From Planctellipticum variicoloris (GTDB taxonomy: Bacteria > Planctomycetota > Planctomycetia > Planctomycetales > Planctomycetaceae): a stretch of DNA of 64,000 bases. The stretch is from NCBI RefSeq assembly GCF_030622045.1, contig NZ_CP130886.1:1687557-1751556 (forward strand), given 5' to 3'. This document shows, in pieces, positions 29,775 through 39,322 of this stretch (the first letter of the stretch is position 1; each line of letters opens with the position of its first letter). The position numbers and the translations under genes were made by a program. Below the pieces are notes generated by a model, which saw only the letters and a list, made by a program, of their open reading frames with translations, was not told where the DNA came from and made no database searches.

Positions 29775-30158
29775 CGTCGAACCTTGTCCACCTTCCCTGA
29801 AAAAATCCCCATCAGTGAATCTTCTCGCGGAACTGAGATCTGCTCCGGATTTTCGATTTTCGAGGAATATCCGCTCGAAATTCCAGATCTCCGAGACTGA
29901 ACTGTACGTTGAAAACTTTCGAAAACAGGAACTGAACGGGAACTCTGCCGCCAATTCACGCCTCTACGTCAGGTGACTCCCTGCTGACGGACGCATTGCA
30001 GGAGATCGTCCGATCAGACCGGTCAATCGGGCTGAGCGGCGAGTTCGGAACTTTTGCTTGCTCCGGAGTTGTTCATCTGTTATTTTGTGAACACCTCTTG
30101 CGTCGCCCGCCAGTAGTTGACCTTGCTCTACTCTCCGTCCCGTGGAAGCTCCCGAAAC
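29775..30158. other. Divergent intergenic gap
   Basis: About 380 bases between the minus-strand HDOD gene and the plus-strand PQQ lipoprotein. It is visibly more AT-rich than its surroundings, as expected for promoters. No gene or repeat was supported. Confidence 0.4.
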
Positions 30159-31835
30159 ATGGCACGTTATCGCGCCCGCTTGGCCGTTCTGGCGACGATC
30201 GTGTTCGCAGCCGGTTGCGGAGGGCCTCAACCCCTCCCGACCGCCCAGCAGAATCCCTTCGGGGAGGGCGGCTCGTCCGCCGGCGCCCCCGTCGTTGCTC
30301 CCACCCCCGCAACGCCGACCGTTGCCCCCGTATCTCCGGCCGTCTCGACGGCGAGCCCGGGCATGGCGCACTCCCCTCAGGCGTCGCCCGCTCCAACATT
30401 GGCGGCAGCATCCAATTCCGCTCCCACCCCTGCGACGACAACGCCCCTGGTCCCTCCGACCGCCGTTCCTCCGTTCATTTCTCCGTCACCTGGCCCCCGT
30501 CCGACAACGCCACTGGCCACTCCGTCAACCGCATCGCCGACGGTCGCGTCGCGCAAGCCCGTGACGCCCGAATTGCCGGTGACACCGTCCCCGACGATTC
30601 CCGCTACGACGGGGGACGCGCCACCCTTGGACTCCCGCGAAGACTGGCCGCAGTTCCGCGGACCAGAGGGAACGGGCCGGTCCGGGACCGCAAAACCGCC
30701 CGTGAAGTGGTCTGCCAAAGAACATCTCGTCTTCGCGGCCCCGCTGGCGGGGGCAGGGGCCTCCAGCCCGGTGATTCTGGGACGCGACCTGTATCTGACC
30801 GAATACCTTGCCGTCGGTGTCGACCCGAAGCGGGCGGGCCGCCCCGCCAGCGTCGAACGGTACATCCTCTGTCTTGACGCCGACACCGGCGAGGAACGCT
30901 GGCGAACCGAAGTCGGGACCGACGAAAAGTCTCCAGCGCTCAACGGATTCATCGCGAAGCATGGCTATACCTCGTCGACCCCCATTTCCGACGGCCAGCG
31001 CGTTTTTGCCTACTTTGGCCACGTCGGTTTGAGCGCCGTCGAATCGGATGGAACCGTCATCGGCACAAAGCCCCTGGGGAACAAGCTGACGCAGCTCGGC
31101 TGCTGGTCTTCGCCAATTTCCTATGGTTCGACGATCATTCTGAACGCTTCGGTCGAAGGCGAAGGACTCGTTGCCCTCGACTCGGACGGCAACGAAGTCT
31201 GGTCGCATCCGGTCGCAAAGGCCTCGGCGGCCGCCCCCGTGCTGGTGCAGACCGCCGAAGGGACGGAAGAACTGGTTCTCAGCGGCCCCGATGAAATTGT
31301 CGGCCTCAATCCCGAGACCGGCGAGCAACTCTGGCGGGCCGACGGAATCAAGGAAACCGTCTACACCAGCCCCGTTGCCCAGGACGGCGTGATTTACATT
31401 GCGGGTGGCAAAGAAGGCACCGTGCTGGCGATCCGGGCGGGGGGCAAAGGGGACGTGACCTATTCGCATCGCGTCTGGAAATGCAAAGAAAGCCCCGAAT
31501 ACGCCTCCCCGGTGTGGCATGACGGGCGTCTGTTCCTCGTGGGACAGGACGGTCGCGTGACCGCGCTCGTGAGCGAGACCGGCCAGCTCGCGGGACAGCG
31601 CCAACTTCCGGACGCCACCGTTTTCGCATCACCGCTCATCGCCGACGGACGCCTTTACGTCGTCACTCGCGAAAAAGGGGTCTTCGTCCTGTCCGCCGAC
31701 GAGAAGCTCGAAATTCTTGCCCAGAACCGGATTGCCGGCGACAACACGCCGTTCAATGCCAGTCCGGCGGTCATCGGTTCGCGGATTTACCTTCGGTCGA
31801 ACAAAGCCCTCTACTGCTTCAGCGAGGAAAACTGA
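30159..31835 (+). CDS. PQQ-repeat beta-propeller lipoprotein
   Basis: The product is 558 residues. The N-terminus has a signal helix and the lipobox-like FAAGC with C20 as the lipidation site. Residues about 22-165 are a Pro/Thr/Ala linker. The rest is a beta-propeller of PQQ-type repeats: EDWPQFRGPEGTGRS, CLDADTGEERWRTEVG, ALDSDGNEVWSHPV, GLNPETGEQLWRADG and ALVSETGQLAGQRQL. Such planctomycete proteins resemble PQQ dehydrogenases and BamB but rarely keep enzyme residues. It is probably anchored to a membrane, facing the periplasm. Role unknown. Confidence 0.9.
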   Translation: MARYRARLAVLATIVFAAGCGGPQPLPTAQQNPFGEGGSSAGAPVVAPTPATPTVAPVSPAVSTASPGMAHSPQASPAPTLAAASNSAPTPATTTPLVPPTAVPPFISPSPGPRPTTPLATPSTASPTVASRKPVTPELPVTPSPTIPATTGDAPPLDSREDWPQFRGPEGTGRSGTAKPPVKWSAKEHLVFAAPLAGAGASSPVILGRDLYLTEYLAVGVDPKRAGRPASVERYILCLDADTGEERWRTEVGTDEKSPALNGFIAKHGYTSSTPISDGQRVFAYFGHVGLSAVESDGTVIGTKPLGNKLTQLGCWSSPISYGSTIILNASVEGEGLVALDSDGNEVWSHPVAKASAAAPVLVQTAEGTEELVLSGPDEIVGLNPETGEQLWRADGIKETVYTSPVAQDGVIYIAGGKEGTVLAIRAGGKGDVTYSHRVWKCKESPEYASPVWHDGRLFLVGQDGRVTALVSETGQLAGQRQLPDATVFASPLIADGRLYVVTREKGVFVLSADEKLEILAQNRIAGDNTPFNASPAVIGSRIYLRSNKALYCFSEEN

Positions 31836-31864
31836 AAGACGCCTCGCTGACGGTTCTCAGCCCT

Positions 31865-32998
31865 TCAGCAGACGCTCCGGATCAGGTTCTCGTAGATCGC
31901 CGCCCCTCGTTCGAGTTGCTCCAGGGCAATCCACTCGTCGTCCGTATGAGCCTGCTGAATGCTCCCCGGTCCAAACACCGCGAGCGAGTGCATCTCGGTG
32001 AATGCAACCCCGTCCGTTCCGTAAGCCACAGTCTTCGACGCCGACCGCCCGGCAAGTGCCAGAAGCCGCCGAATGAACGGCGCGGCGGGATCCGTGTAAA
32101 CCGGATCTCCCTGGCACTCAAGCGTCAATTCCACCCCTTCCGACGCCGCGACGCGTTGCATTCGTTCGATCAGCTCCCCGGGCGGCTGGCCTGGCATCGG
32201 ACGAAAGTAGATGGTGCAGACGCTCTGCGGCGGAGTGATATTCACCGCCGGAGTGTGGTCGTTGATGCCAATGTTCCAACTGATCCACGGCGGATCGAAC
32301 TCCGGGTGCAGCCAGCGCGGATCGGTCTGCGTTTCATCATGAATCCGCCGCGCTTCCGCAAGCACCGGAATCATCGCCAGATTGGCGTTCAGCCCGCCAC
32401 GGGTGCTCGAATGGGCCGCTCGGCCGCGGGACACAATTCGCATTCCGTAAATGCCTTTGTGCCCGTGCACGACTTCCAGCTCGGTCGGCTCGCCGATAAG
32501 CCCTTCGGCGCGACCGGCCACCGCCTCGCGATACAGCGGTGAATGACGAACCAGATGTCGGGCGCCGTGAAACCCCACCTCTTCATCCGCGGTGCAGAAC
32601 ACGTAGACCGGCGCCCGCAAGCTCGCCGCATCGACCTGACTCGCCGCCGCAATGAAACAGCCGACGGAGCCCTTCATATCGCAACTGCCGCGACCGTAGA
32701 GTCGGCCCTCGCGGACAGCAGGCTCGAACGGACCGCTCCCCGCAAAGGACCAGGACGAAACCGGCACAACGTCCGTATGGCCAAAATAAGCCAGTCCGCC
32801 GACCCCGGCTCCCCGCCGGCCGGCAACATTGAACTTCGGAACGCCGAACGGATCGGCGAACTCCTGAACCTCCACCTGAAAGCCTGCGGACTCCAGCAGG
32901 TCGGCGGCAACCATCGCGGCCCCGCGATTGGAGTCGATGCTGACGGAAGGGGCCGCAACGAGGCGGGACACGTTTTCTACCACTCGATCGATCAGCAC
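31865..32998 (-). CDS. argE: M20-family amidohydrolase, acetylornithine deacetylase-like
   Basis: The product is 377 residues from a GTG at 32998, which has GGGGGAG at good spacing; the frame upstream has no better start and runs into the next gene. Metal-site motifs of M20 enzymes are present: YFGHTDVVP, GRGSCDMKGSVG, TADEEVGFHGA, IGEPTELEVVHGHKG and the late GPGSIQQAHTDDEW. The dimerisation domain (HSSTRGGLNANLAMIP) is intact. ArgE removes acetate from N-acetylornithine in arginine synthesis; succinyl-diaminopimelate desuccinylase is the main alternative. No other arg gene is adjacent. Confidence 0.88.
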   Translation of the reverse strand: MLIDRVVENVSRLVAAPSVSIDSNRGAAMVAADLLESAGFQVEVQEFADPFGVPKFNVAGRRGAGVGGLAYFGHTDVVPVSSWSFAGSGPFEPAVREGRLYGRGSCDMKGSVGCFIAAASQVDAASLRAPVYVFCTADEEVGFHGARHLVRHSPLYREAVAGRAEGLIGEPTELEVVHGHKGIYGMRIVSRGRAAHSSTRGGLNANLAMIPVLAEARRIHDETQTDPRWLHPEFDPPWISWNIGINDHTPAVNITPPQSVCTIYFRPMPGQPPGELIERMQRVAASEGVELTLECQGDPVYTDPAAPFIRRLLALAGRSASKTVAYGTDGVAFTEMHSLAVFGPGSIQQAHTDDEWIALEQLERGAAIYENLIRSVC

Positions 32999-33047
32999 CC
33001 GCAACTCCCCCTGTGGACTCTCTTTCCCGGAATCGACCCTCCGCCGA

Positions 33048-33983
33048 TCAGGCCGGGATTGGCAGATGGCGACCGAACCACTGAAGGGTTCGTTCCCACA
33101 TCCCCTCCGACAGGACATGCCCCGCCCCGGCTTCAATGAACGCCGAGAACTTGTCGCCGGCGTGCATGCTGTCGTAGGCCCGCTGAATGTTCGGCAGCGC
33201 CTCGCGAACGTCTTCAATCGGACTCCCCCGATCCAGCTCGCCGAAGTTCAACAGCAGCGGTCGGGGAGCAATCAGGGCCGCGATATCGGGAGTATCGCCG
33301 AACGCCTGCAGTCCCGGAATGAAATTCGGGAAGCAGTGCAGCAGCTTCTCGCGGTGAATCCCTTTGTATGTCGGCAGGCAGCAGTTTCCGACCAGGCACT
33401 TGATCCTCGGTTCCCAGGGACCCGCCAGCCACGTGTGAGTCGACCCCATCGAGTGACCGTAACAGCCAATCTGATCGGCCCGGACTTCCGGTCGGCTCGC
33501 GAGGAAGTCGATCGACCGTTTCATATCCAGAATGTTCCGCCAGGCCATGCACTGGCCGGCCAAAGTGTATCTCAGAAACTCGAAACGCTCGAACTCTCCC
33601 CCCTTGAGCCGGGAATCCTGGCGCTCTTCGAAACAGAGCGCGTCCGGGCAAAGGACGACATATCCCTGCCGGGCCAGCGCGAGACCCGTGTGGTGCATCG
33701 GGTTGCCCGCCAACCCGGCAGGTTCCGACTTCCCGAGATGCCATTCCCCGTTGTGCTGATGCCAGACGGCGATCGCCGGGGCCGGCCGCGCCGCATCGAC
33801 GCCCGCCGGAATCAGCAGCAGCGCCGGAATGGAATCCCCCGGAAACACATCGTAGAACAGCGACTCGATCCGCACCCCCTCCCGCTGCAGCGTTTCACGA
33901 AGCCGAACATTCAGCGGGACGGGGGCAGGCCAGTCGCCGCCCAGGCACTTCAGCAGTCGATCGCGAAAGTCGGCCGTCGCCAT
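33048..33983 (-). CDS. Alpha/beta-hydrolase (acetyl-xylan-esterase / dienelactone-hydrolase-like)
   Basis: The product is 311 residues without signal peptide. The fold shows PALLLIPAG, then AIAVWHQHNGEW, then GYVVLCPDALCFEER, and the nucleophile elbow CYGHSMGS with S178. LLLNFGELDRGSP carries the acid and EAGAGHVLSEGM the histidine. This matches cytoplasmic esterases of the AXE1/Abhydrolase type common in planctomycetes. Substrate unknown. It lies just upstream of the M20 gene on the same strand (49 nt), so cotranscription is likely. Confidence 0.87.
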   Translation of the reverse strand: MATADFRDRLLKCLGGDWPAPVPLNVRLRETLQREGVRIESLFYDVFPGDSIPALLLIPAGVDAARPAPAIAVWHQHNGEWHLGKSEPAGLAGNPMHHTGLALARQGYVVLCPDALCFEERQDSRLKGGEFERFEFLRYTLAGQCMAWRNILDMKRSIDFLASRPEVRADQIGCYGHSMGSTHTWLAGPWEPRIKCLVGNCCLPTYKGIHREKLLHCFPNFIPGLQAFGDTPDIAALIAPRPLLLNFGELDRGSPIEDVREALPNIQRAYDSMHAGDKFSAFIEAGAGHVLSEGMWERTLQWFGRHLPIPA

Positions 33984-34378
33984 TTTTGCGCCTTGATGAG
34001 CGGTGGAGCGGACGTCGTAAGTGTAGTCGTCTCAAAATCCAGCGTCACCTCTCCCGGTGGATCGGGGACCGACTTTCGGGTCGCCCGAACGCCGAAAAAA
34101 CGGCGATCGACGACCAATTCATCGCAGGACCGGGCGGCGCGATGGCGTGGAACGACATCGGATCGGCAGCTCCTGCCGATGACCATTCCGACTCGTCGAA
34201 TCTCCTCCGGATTCCACCGATTTGCTGATGATCTGCCGGCAATTCGGATTGATCGTCAAATTCGGCGGAACTAAAACCCCAGCCTCATTTCCCGATTTGC
34301 CAATCAGTTTCGGTCAAGCCCTCGCGTCCGGTCCCGGGACGTGAGTTCTCGCCGCCCGTCCCTGCAGAGGTGGTATCG
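33984..34378. other. Divergent intergenic gap
   Basis: About 395 bases between the minus-strand hydrolase and the plus-strand autotransporter-like gene. No gene, repeat or hairpin was supported. Confidence 0.4.
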
Positions 34379-37300
34379 ATGCACGCGTCGAATTGCAGAC
34401 GTGAAATCCAGTTCCTGACGCTCGCCCGGCAGGCCCTCTGGGCCGGCTTGGCGATTCTGGCGTCGATCTGGGCCGTTCCGGCGTTCGGCCAGGACAGCTC
34501 GCCCGTCACGACCGACGACGGCGGCTTCCTGTTCAGCGACCGCTTTACCGGGCGCCGCGGAGAAGCCTATGGAGCGGTCTTCCGCCTCGGTGTCGAAACC
34601 GGGCCGGCGATCGGCCGTGAGGACACCCTCATCCCCCTGGAATTCATGCCCTACGGATTCCTGTTTGACGAGGCGATGGTCTTCGGCGACCTGCGCGGAT
34701 TCCGGTCTACCAAAGACAACTGGGGCGCTAACGTCGGCGGCGGCTATCGACACTACATTTCAGCCTGGGACCGGATCGTCGGGGTCAACGGCTTCTTCGA
34801 CTACGACAACACGAGCGGCGGACTCTTTCGTCAGTTCGGCGGCGGCCTCGAAACCTACGGAAAGTTCTGGGACGCCCGAGTCAACGCCTACTTTCCCACC
34901 GGCGCCACGAACAAGCAGCTCGATATCTCCGTGGTCCCGAACAGCGCCAAGTTCATCACGAACTATCTCTACTTCGATCAGCAGCGAATCATCGGCAACG
35001 CTCTTCGCGGCGTCGACATGGAAGTCGGCGTCCCGCTGCTGGGCGATTTCCTGACCGATCACGACGTTCGGCTCTTCGCGGGCTGGTATCACTACGAGAG
35101 CGACGAGACCATCAGTACCTGGGGCTGGAAAGGACGCCTGCAGGGAGACGTCACTCCCAGCGCATCGCTGGCCCTGGAAGTCACCCATGATAAAGTCTTC
35201 GACACGAACGTGATCTTCGGCGCATCCTGGAGCTACGGCGGATACCGCCAGCCCGACGACGAACCCAAGTCGACCTTCGACCGCATGACGACGCGCGTCC
35301 GCCGCAATTACAACGTGGTCGTCTCCCGCGACACGATCATCGACACGAACATCATCGCGATCAACCCGACGACTCAGAACCCCTACTTCTTCGAGCATGT
35401 GGCCAGCTACGCCCCGGCCGGAGGAAACGGCACGGTCGAGGATCCGTTCCAGACGATCGCCGAGGCGCAGGCGCAGGCGGGCGGGGACATCATCTATGTC
35501 CACGCCAACAGCGTCTACAACGGCGGCCCCAACAGCGCCGTCACCCTCGAAGAAGGCGTGCGGGTTCTCGGCGAAGGCAACGGCGTCCGGCACTTTGTCG
35601 TCGTCAGCGGACTCGGCTCGATCGAGCTGCCTCGCGCACAACCCAATCTGCCGAACCGACCCACGTTCCTCAGCTCTCCGGGCGACGCAGTCACCCTCGC
35701 CAACAACGCCGAATTCAGCGGGTTCATCATCGGCGATCCGAACGATCCGCTGCTTGGCCCGACGGGTCACGGCATCTTCGGCGATGCCGTCGGCGGCGTC
35801 ACCATTCGCCAGACCGACGTGAACTACGCCGCTCTGGATGGCATCCATCTGGAAAACACCATCGGCCAGATTCAGATGCGCGGCGATCGGATTTTCAACT
35901 CGACCGAGACGGCCCTGAACATTCAGGGCGGTTCGGGAAATATTCTGTTCGTCGACGACGCAAGCTCCGGTGCACAGGGCATCATCGATAAGACCGGCGG
36001 CACCGGCTACGGCCTGCTGGTCTCGGGCACGTCTCCAGGACTCGCCAGTTCCGTCGTCATGGTCGACGGCGGCACGACGCAGGCCGATATCAACACGTCG
36101 GGAGTTCAAGGCATCCTGATCGACAATGCCGGCGGATCGGTCATCGTCGGCAACACGAATATCGCCGGTTCTCCGGAAAACGCGATCGAGGTGCTCAGCG
36201 GAGCCGGCAACGTGACGTTCGGCGGAACGGTCAACGTGAGCAATTCGTCGACGGCGGGGACCGGCGACAGCAGCGCCATCCTCATCACGGACAAGCCGGT
36301 CGGCACGACGGTGCTGTTTGCCCAGCCGGTGAACATTTCGAGCCGCAACGAACGCGGATTCGGGTACTTCAACAACGCGTCCAGCCTCGCGTTCCGGGAC
36401 ACGTTGACGATCAACGCAACGACGACCAGCAGCTCGATCCTGCCGGCCCTCGAATACCAGAATAACTCTGGAAACGCCCGATTTGAGGACATCTCTATCA
36501 ATGGCAGTTCCGTCGAAGGCATCCTGATCGGCACGCCGCTGCTCGCCAGTAACAACTCGGGGTCTTTCATTGTCACCGGAACCACCGCGATTACGAACGC
36601 GGATACGGGCGTGCTGATCGAGGACGACGACGCCACTGTGCAGTTCAACGGGCTGAGCATCACCGGCTACGGAACCGACGCGATCGTGGTCCGGAACAAC
36701 CGGTCCCTGGTTTCGTTCCTCGGCAACACGCTGATCGACGGAACGGCCAACACTCTGGTTCGCGAACCGGCGATCCTGATCCACGACAACACCGGCGACA
36801 TCTCCTTCCAGACGGTTTCGATCTCGAACGTCACCGGATCGAGCAGCCAGACCCTGCCCGACCCCAACGGCCCGAATCCCGACATCGCTTACGCTTCGGG
36901 CGTGACGATCTTCGACAACCCCGCCAGCGTCAATTTCAGCTCGCTCAGCGTCGACACCGTCTTCGGCGCCGGTCTGCTTGCGTTCAACGTCGGAACCACG
37001 ACGACGGACTTCACCACGAACCTGGTGACGGGCACGGGCGGTCTGACGATCGGCGGGGGTGCGTTCACCGCAACCACCAACGCCAACACCGAATCGGCGA
37101 TCAACATTCAGGAGTCCGTCATGAACGTGACTCTGAACAGCGTCGACGTCTTCAGCTACACCAGCGCGATCAATCTGATCAACAACGTCGGCGTGGGGAC
37201 CCCGACCGTCACGACGAACGGATCGTTCCCGACTTCGATGCCGGCGGCGTTTACGATTACGGGGGCGTCGGGAGTGCTGCGGAGCGGCGGCGTCATGTCC

Positions 37301-38401
37301 GGCGGCTTCGCCAGCAACATCTTCGTCCGCAACTCCGGCGACATCAGCCTCAGCAACATCGAATCGAGCCTCTCGCTCAACTCCGGGATCGACGTCGCCG
37401 ACACGCGATCGCTCTTTGTCTTCAACGGCGATTTCACCGGCAACCTCGATCACGGCATCGTTGTGGCGGATGTGCCGCTCGTCGCGATCGACAGCTCGAG
37501 GCTCAGCAACAACGGATCGACGGCCGGCCCGAACAACGAAATCCGGCTGACCGGTTCGATCAGCAGCTCCACGCTCGACGACACTTACACGCGGATCAAC
37601 GCCACGCAGATTCTGGGATACAACTGGGCGATTACGAACAACGTGATCGTCGACGGCGCCGGCGACAACACCGACGAAGTGATCTTCATCAGCGGCAACA
37701 ACAACGCATCGCCGCTGACGCTCGTCGTCGACGGCAACGCCATTTCGTCGTCGGAGGCGGTGTCGACGGACGTGGAGCTCGTCTGGGCCGGGCCGCTCCA
37801 GGCTTCGTTCACCCGGAACATCTTTAATACGACGGGGGGACTGTCGACCGGTCTCGACATCCGGGCTCAATCCAATAACTCGACGTCCGACATCCAGATC
37901 CTGTCGAATCAGTTCGGGGGATCGCTGGGCGGCAACACTGGCCTGAACGTCGCGACCAGCGGCCCGTCGTCCGTGCTCGTGGGGAGCTACGCCAATACGG
38001 GAGTGGGGAATATCTTCAACCTGAACGGGTCCCTGGGGACGAACAACACCGTCGTGAACAACATCGGCATGCAATTCAACTTCGCTCCGAACACGTTCGC
38101 GAGCATTTACGACAATCAGATGACGATGAACGGAGACGGCGACACGGCGATCGACGTGATCTTTGCGTCGGGGCCCGGCACGACGCTGGCAGTCAACAAC
38201 AACCTGATCAACATGAACGGGCAGAACGGCGGCGCTCTCGAAGAGGGCATCGTGATCGAGTCTGTGATCGGGACGGTCAATCTGTTCGGCACTCAGAACA
38301 ACATCATCAACTTCAACAACTCGAACTTCTTCAACACCTACCGGTTCCCGCCGACGGGGATCAACGGGACGATCATCATCAACGGGGCGGCCGTTCCGTA
38401 A
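34379..38401 (+). CDS. Inverse autotransporter-like protein with beta-helix passenger
   Basis: The product is 1340 residues. A long signal peptide ends near AVPAFGQ (about residue 38). Residues about 50-305 match the inverse-autotransporter beta-barrel (intimin/invasin type): WGANVGGGYRHYISAWDR, VNGFFDYDNTSGG, DARVNAYFPTGATN, RGVDMEVGVPLLGDF and FAGWYHYESDE, ending in VRRNYNVVVSRDT, like the linker after intimin barrels. The passenger starts GNGTVEDPFQTIAEAQAQ and GDIIYVHANSVYNGG, a typical start of a right-handed beta-helix, and continues for about 1000 residues of Asn/Gly/Ser/Thr-rich repeats. There is no C-terminal anchor. It is probably an outer-membrane adhesin-like protein. ATG 34379 is preferred over GTG 34370 because of AGAGGTGG upstream. 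Confidence 0.85.
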   Translation: MHASNCRREIQFLTLARQALWAGLAILASIWAVPAFGQDSSPVTTDDGGFLFSDRFTGRRGEAYGAVFRLGVETGPAIGREDTLIPLEFMPYGFLFDEAMVFGDLRGFRSTKDNWGANVGGGYRHYISAWDRIVGVNGFFDYDNTSGGLFRQFGGGLETYGKFWDARVNAYFPTGATNKQLDISVVPNSAKFITNYLYFDQQRIIGNALRGVDMEVGVPLLGDFLTDHDVRLFAGWYHYESDETISTWGWKGRLQGDVTPSASLALEVTHDKVFDTNVIFGASWSYGGYRQPDDEPKSTFDRMTTRVRRNYNVVVSRDTIIDTNIIAINPTTQNPYFFEHVASYAPAGGNGTVEDPFQTIAEAQAQAGGDIIYVHANSVYNGGPNSAVTLEEGVRVLGEGNGVRHFVVVSGLGSIELPRAQPNLPNRPTFLSSPGDAVTLANNAEFSGFIIGDPNDPLLGPTGHGIFGDAVGGVTIRQTDVNYAALDGIHLENTIGQIQMRGDRIFNSTETALNIQGGSGNILFVDDASSGAQGIIDKTGGTGYGLLVSGTSPGLASSVVMVDGGTTQADINTSGVQGILIDNAGGSVIVGNTNIAGSPENAIEVLSGAGNVTFGGTVNVSNSSTAGTGDSSAILITDKPVGTTVLFAQPVNISSRNERGFGYFNNASSLAFRDTLTINATTTSSSILPALEYQNNSGNARFEDISINGSSVEGILIGTPLLASNNSGSFIVTGTTAITNADTGVLIEDDDATVQFNGLSITGYGTDAIVVRNNRSLVSFLGNTLIDGTANTLVREPAILIHDNTGDISFQTVSISNVTGSSSQTLPDPNGPNPDIAYASGVTIFDNPASVNFSSLSVDTVFGAGLLAFNVGTTTTDFTTNLVTGTGGLTIGGGAFTATTNANTESAINIQESVMNVTLNSVDVFSYTSAINLINNVGVGTPTVTTNGSFPTSMPAAFTITGASGVLRSGGVMSGGFASNIFVRNSGDISLSNIESSLSLNSGIDVADTRSLFVFNGDFTGNLDHGIVVADVPLVAIDSSRLSNNGSTAGPNNEIRLTGSISSSTLDDTYTRINATQILGYNWAITNNVIVDGAGDNTDEVIFISGNNNASPLTLVVDGNAISSSEAVSTDVELVWAGPLQASFTRNIFNTTGGLSTGLDIRAQSNNSTSDIQILSNQFGGSLGGNTGLNVATSGPSSVLVGSYANTGVGNIFNLNGSLGTNNTVVNNIGMQFNFAPNTFASIYDNQMTMNGDGDTAIDVIFASGPGTTLAVNNNLINMNGQNGGALEEGIVIESVIGTVNLFGTQNNIINFNNSNFFNTYRFPPTGINGTIIINGAAVP

Positions 38402-38463
38402 CGGCGGGCGTCCTGGCGACGAAGTTGTCGTGCGTTCGACGAACGCGGCATTCACAAAAAAAA

Positions 38464-38498
38464 GAGTCCCCCGCGGCCAATGGCTGCGGGGGACTTTT
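38464..38498. terminator. Bidirectional terminator
   Basis: A 9-bp G/C stem (GTCCCCCGC / GCGGGGGAC) flanked by A-runs on the left and TTTT on the right. It sits between the convergent autotransporter and VOC genes and can serve both strands. Confidence 0.8.
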
Positions 38499-38545
38499 GC
38501 TTTGACGGCCTGAATTGCGGGCGAACGACGCGGGGACGTTGCGAC

Positions 38546-39118
38546 TTACGGTTTTTTCCAGGGGCCGACCAGTTCGATCAGGTTTCCGTCGGGATCGCGG
38601 AAGTTGGCGAGGGCGAGGCCCTCGGGGAAGCCGGCCGGGAGGGGCTGGGGGCATTTTGCGATCGGCTTGGCGCCGTGTTCGGCGGCGTGTTTGACGGCGG
38701 CGTTGACGTCTTTGACGACGATCGTCAGGTAGCGGATGCCGTAGGTCGAGTGGATGAAGCTCTGGTCGACGCGGGCGCCGGGCGAGGTTCTGGTCTGGAT
38801 CAGCTTGAGCTTCGTCGCGCCCGGTCCCTCGCCGAGGGTCAGCACGTGCACGTGGAGCGGCAGGTTGTTCGACAGGCCGGTGTCAGTCGAGAACTGGGCG
38901 GGGACGTCGAACGACGGGGCCTCGCGGAAACCGAGGGCGTCTTTGTAGAAGGCGAGGGACTTTTCGGCGTCGCTGACGCACATGCCGATGTCGATCGTCG
39001 GGGTGGCGAACGGGCTGTCGGCAGAGTCCTGCTGTGCACGGCCGATCAGAGTTCCGAGGGCGACGAGCGCGGCGCCGGCGGCCAGAAGCTTTCCACGGGT
39101 CTTGAGACGTTGCAGCAT
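38546..39118 (-). CDS. Exported VOC (glyoxalase/bleomycin-resistance) family protein
   Basis: The product is 190 residues. A signal-like N-terminus (LLAAGAALVALGTLIGRAQQ) is followed by one VOC domain: TIDIGMCVSDAEKSLAFYKDALGF, HVHVLTLGEG, IRYLTIVVKDVNAAVKHAAEHG and FRDPDGNLIELVGPW. A single chain holds both beta-alpha-beta-beta-beta units. Activity is unknown; VOC proteins include lyases, dioxygenases and binding proteins. Export is unusual for the family. A purine-rich GAGAGGA precedes the ATG at 39118. Confidence 0.85.
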   Translation of the reverse strand: MLQRLKTRGKLLAAGAALVALGTLIGRAQQDSADSPFATPTIDIGMCVSDAEKSLAFYKDALGFREAPSFDVPAQFSTDTGLSNNLPLHVHVLTLGEGPGATKLKLIQTRTSPGARVDQSFIHSTYGIRYLTIVVKDVNAAVKHAAEHGAKPIAKCPQPLPAGFPEGLALANFRDPDGNLIELVGPWKKP

Positions 39119-39322
39119 GCGGGAGTCCTCTCGGCAATCGAATGGAACTGGAGCTGGGCGGGGGCGGCGACGTTCCCGCCCCGAATCGGCGTTCACGGTA
39201 CCGCGGCGCGAGGCGGCGGGGCAATCGAGCGAGTCCGCCCGTGCATTCGGGGGGGCGATCCGCTTATGCTGGCGAGTCCTGTCTGGCTGCTGCCGTCTTC
39301 AAATCCATATCTGGGGGTCCGC

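Noticed and set aside
34760-38455. A 1231-codon open frame on the strand opposite the autotransporter
   Set aside because: It mirrors the coding gene because of its codon bias; the protein is charged and repetitive without a family match, while the plus-strand frame has a signal peptide and barrel.
38480-39322. Upstream extension of the PPK2 frame
   Set aside because: It runs antisense through the VOC gene and has no similarity to PPK2; the family start at 39323 is clear.
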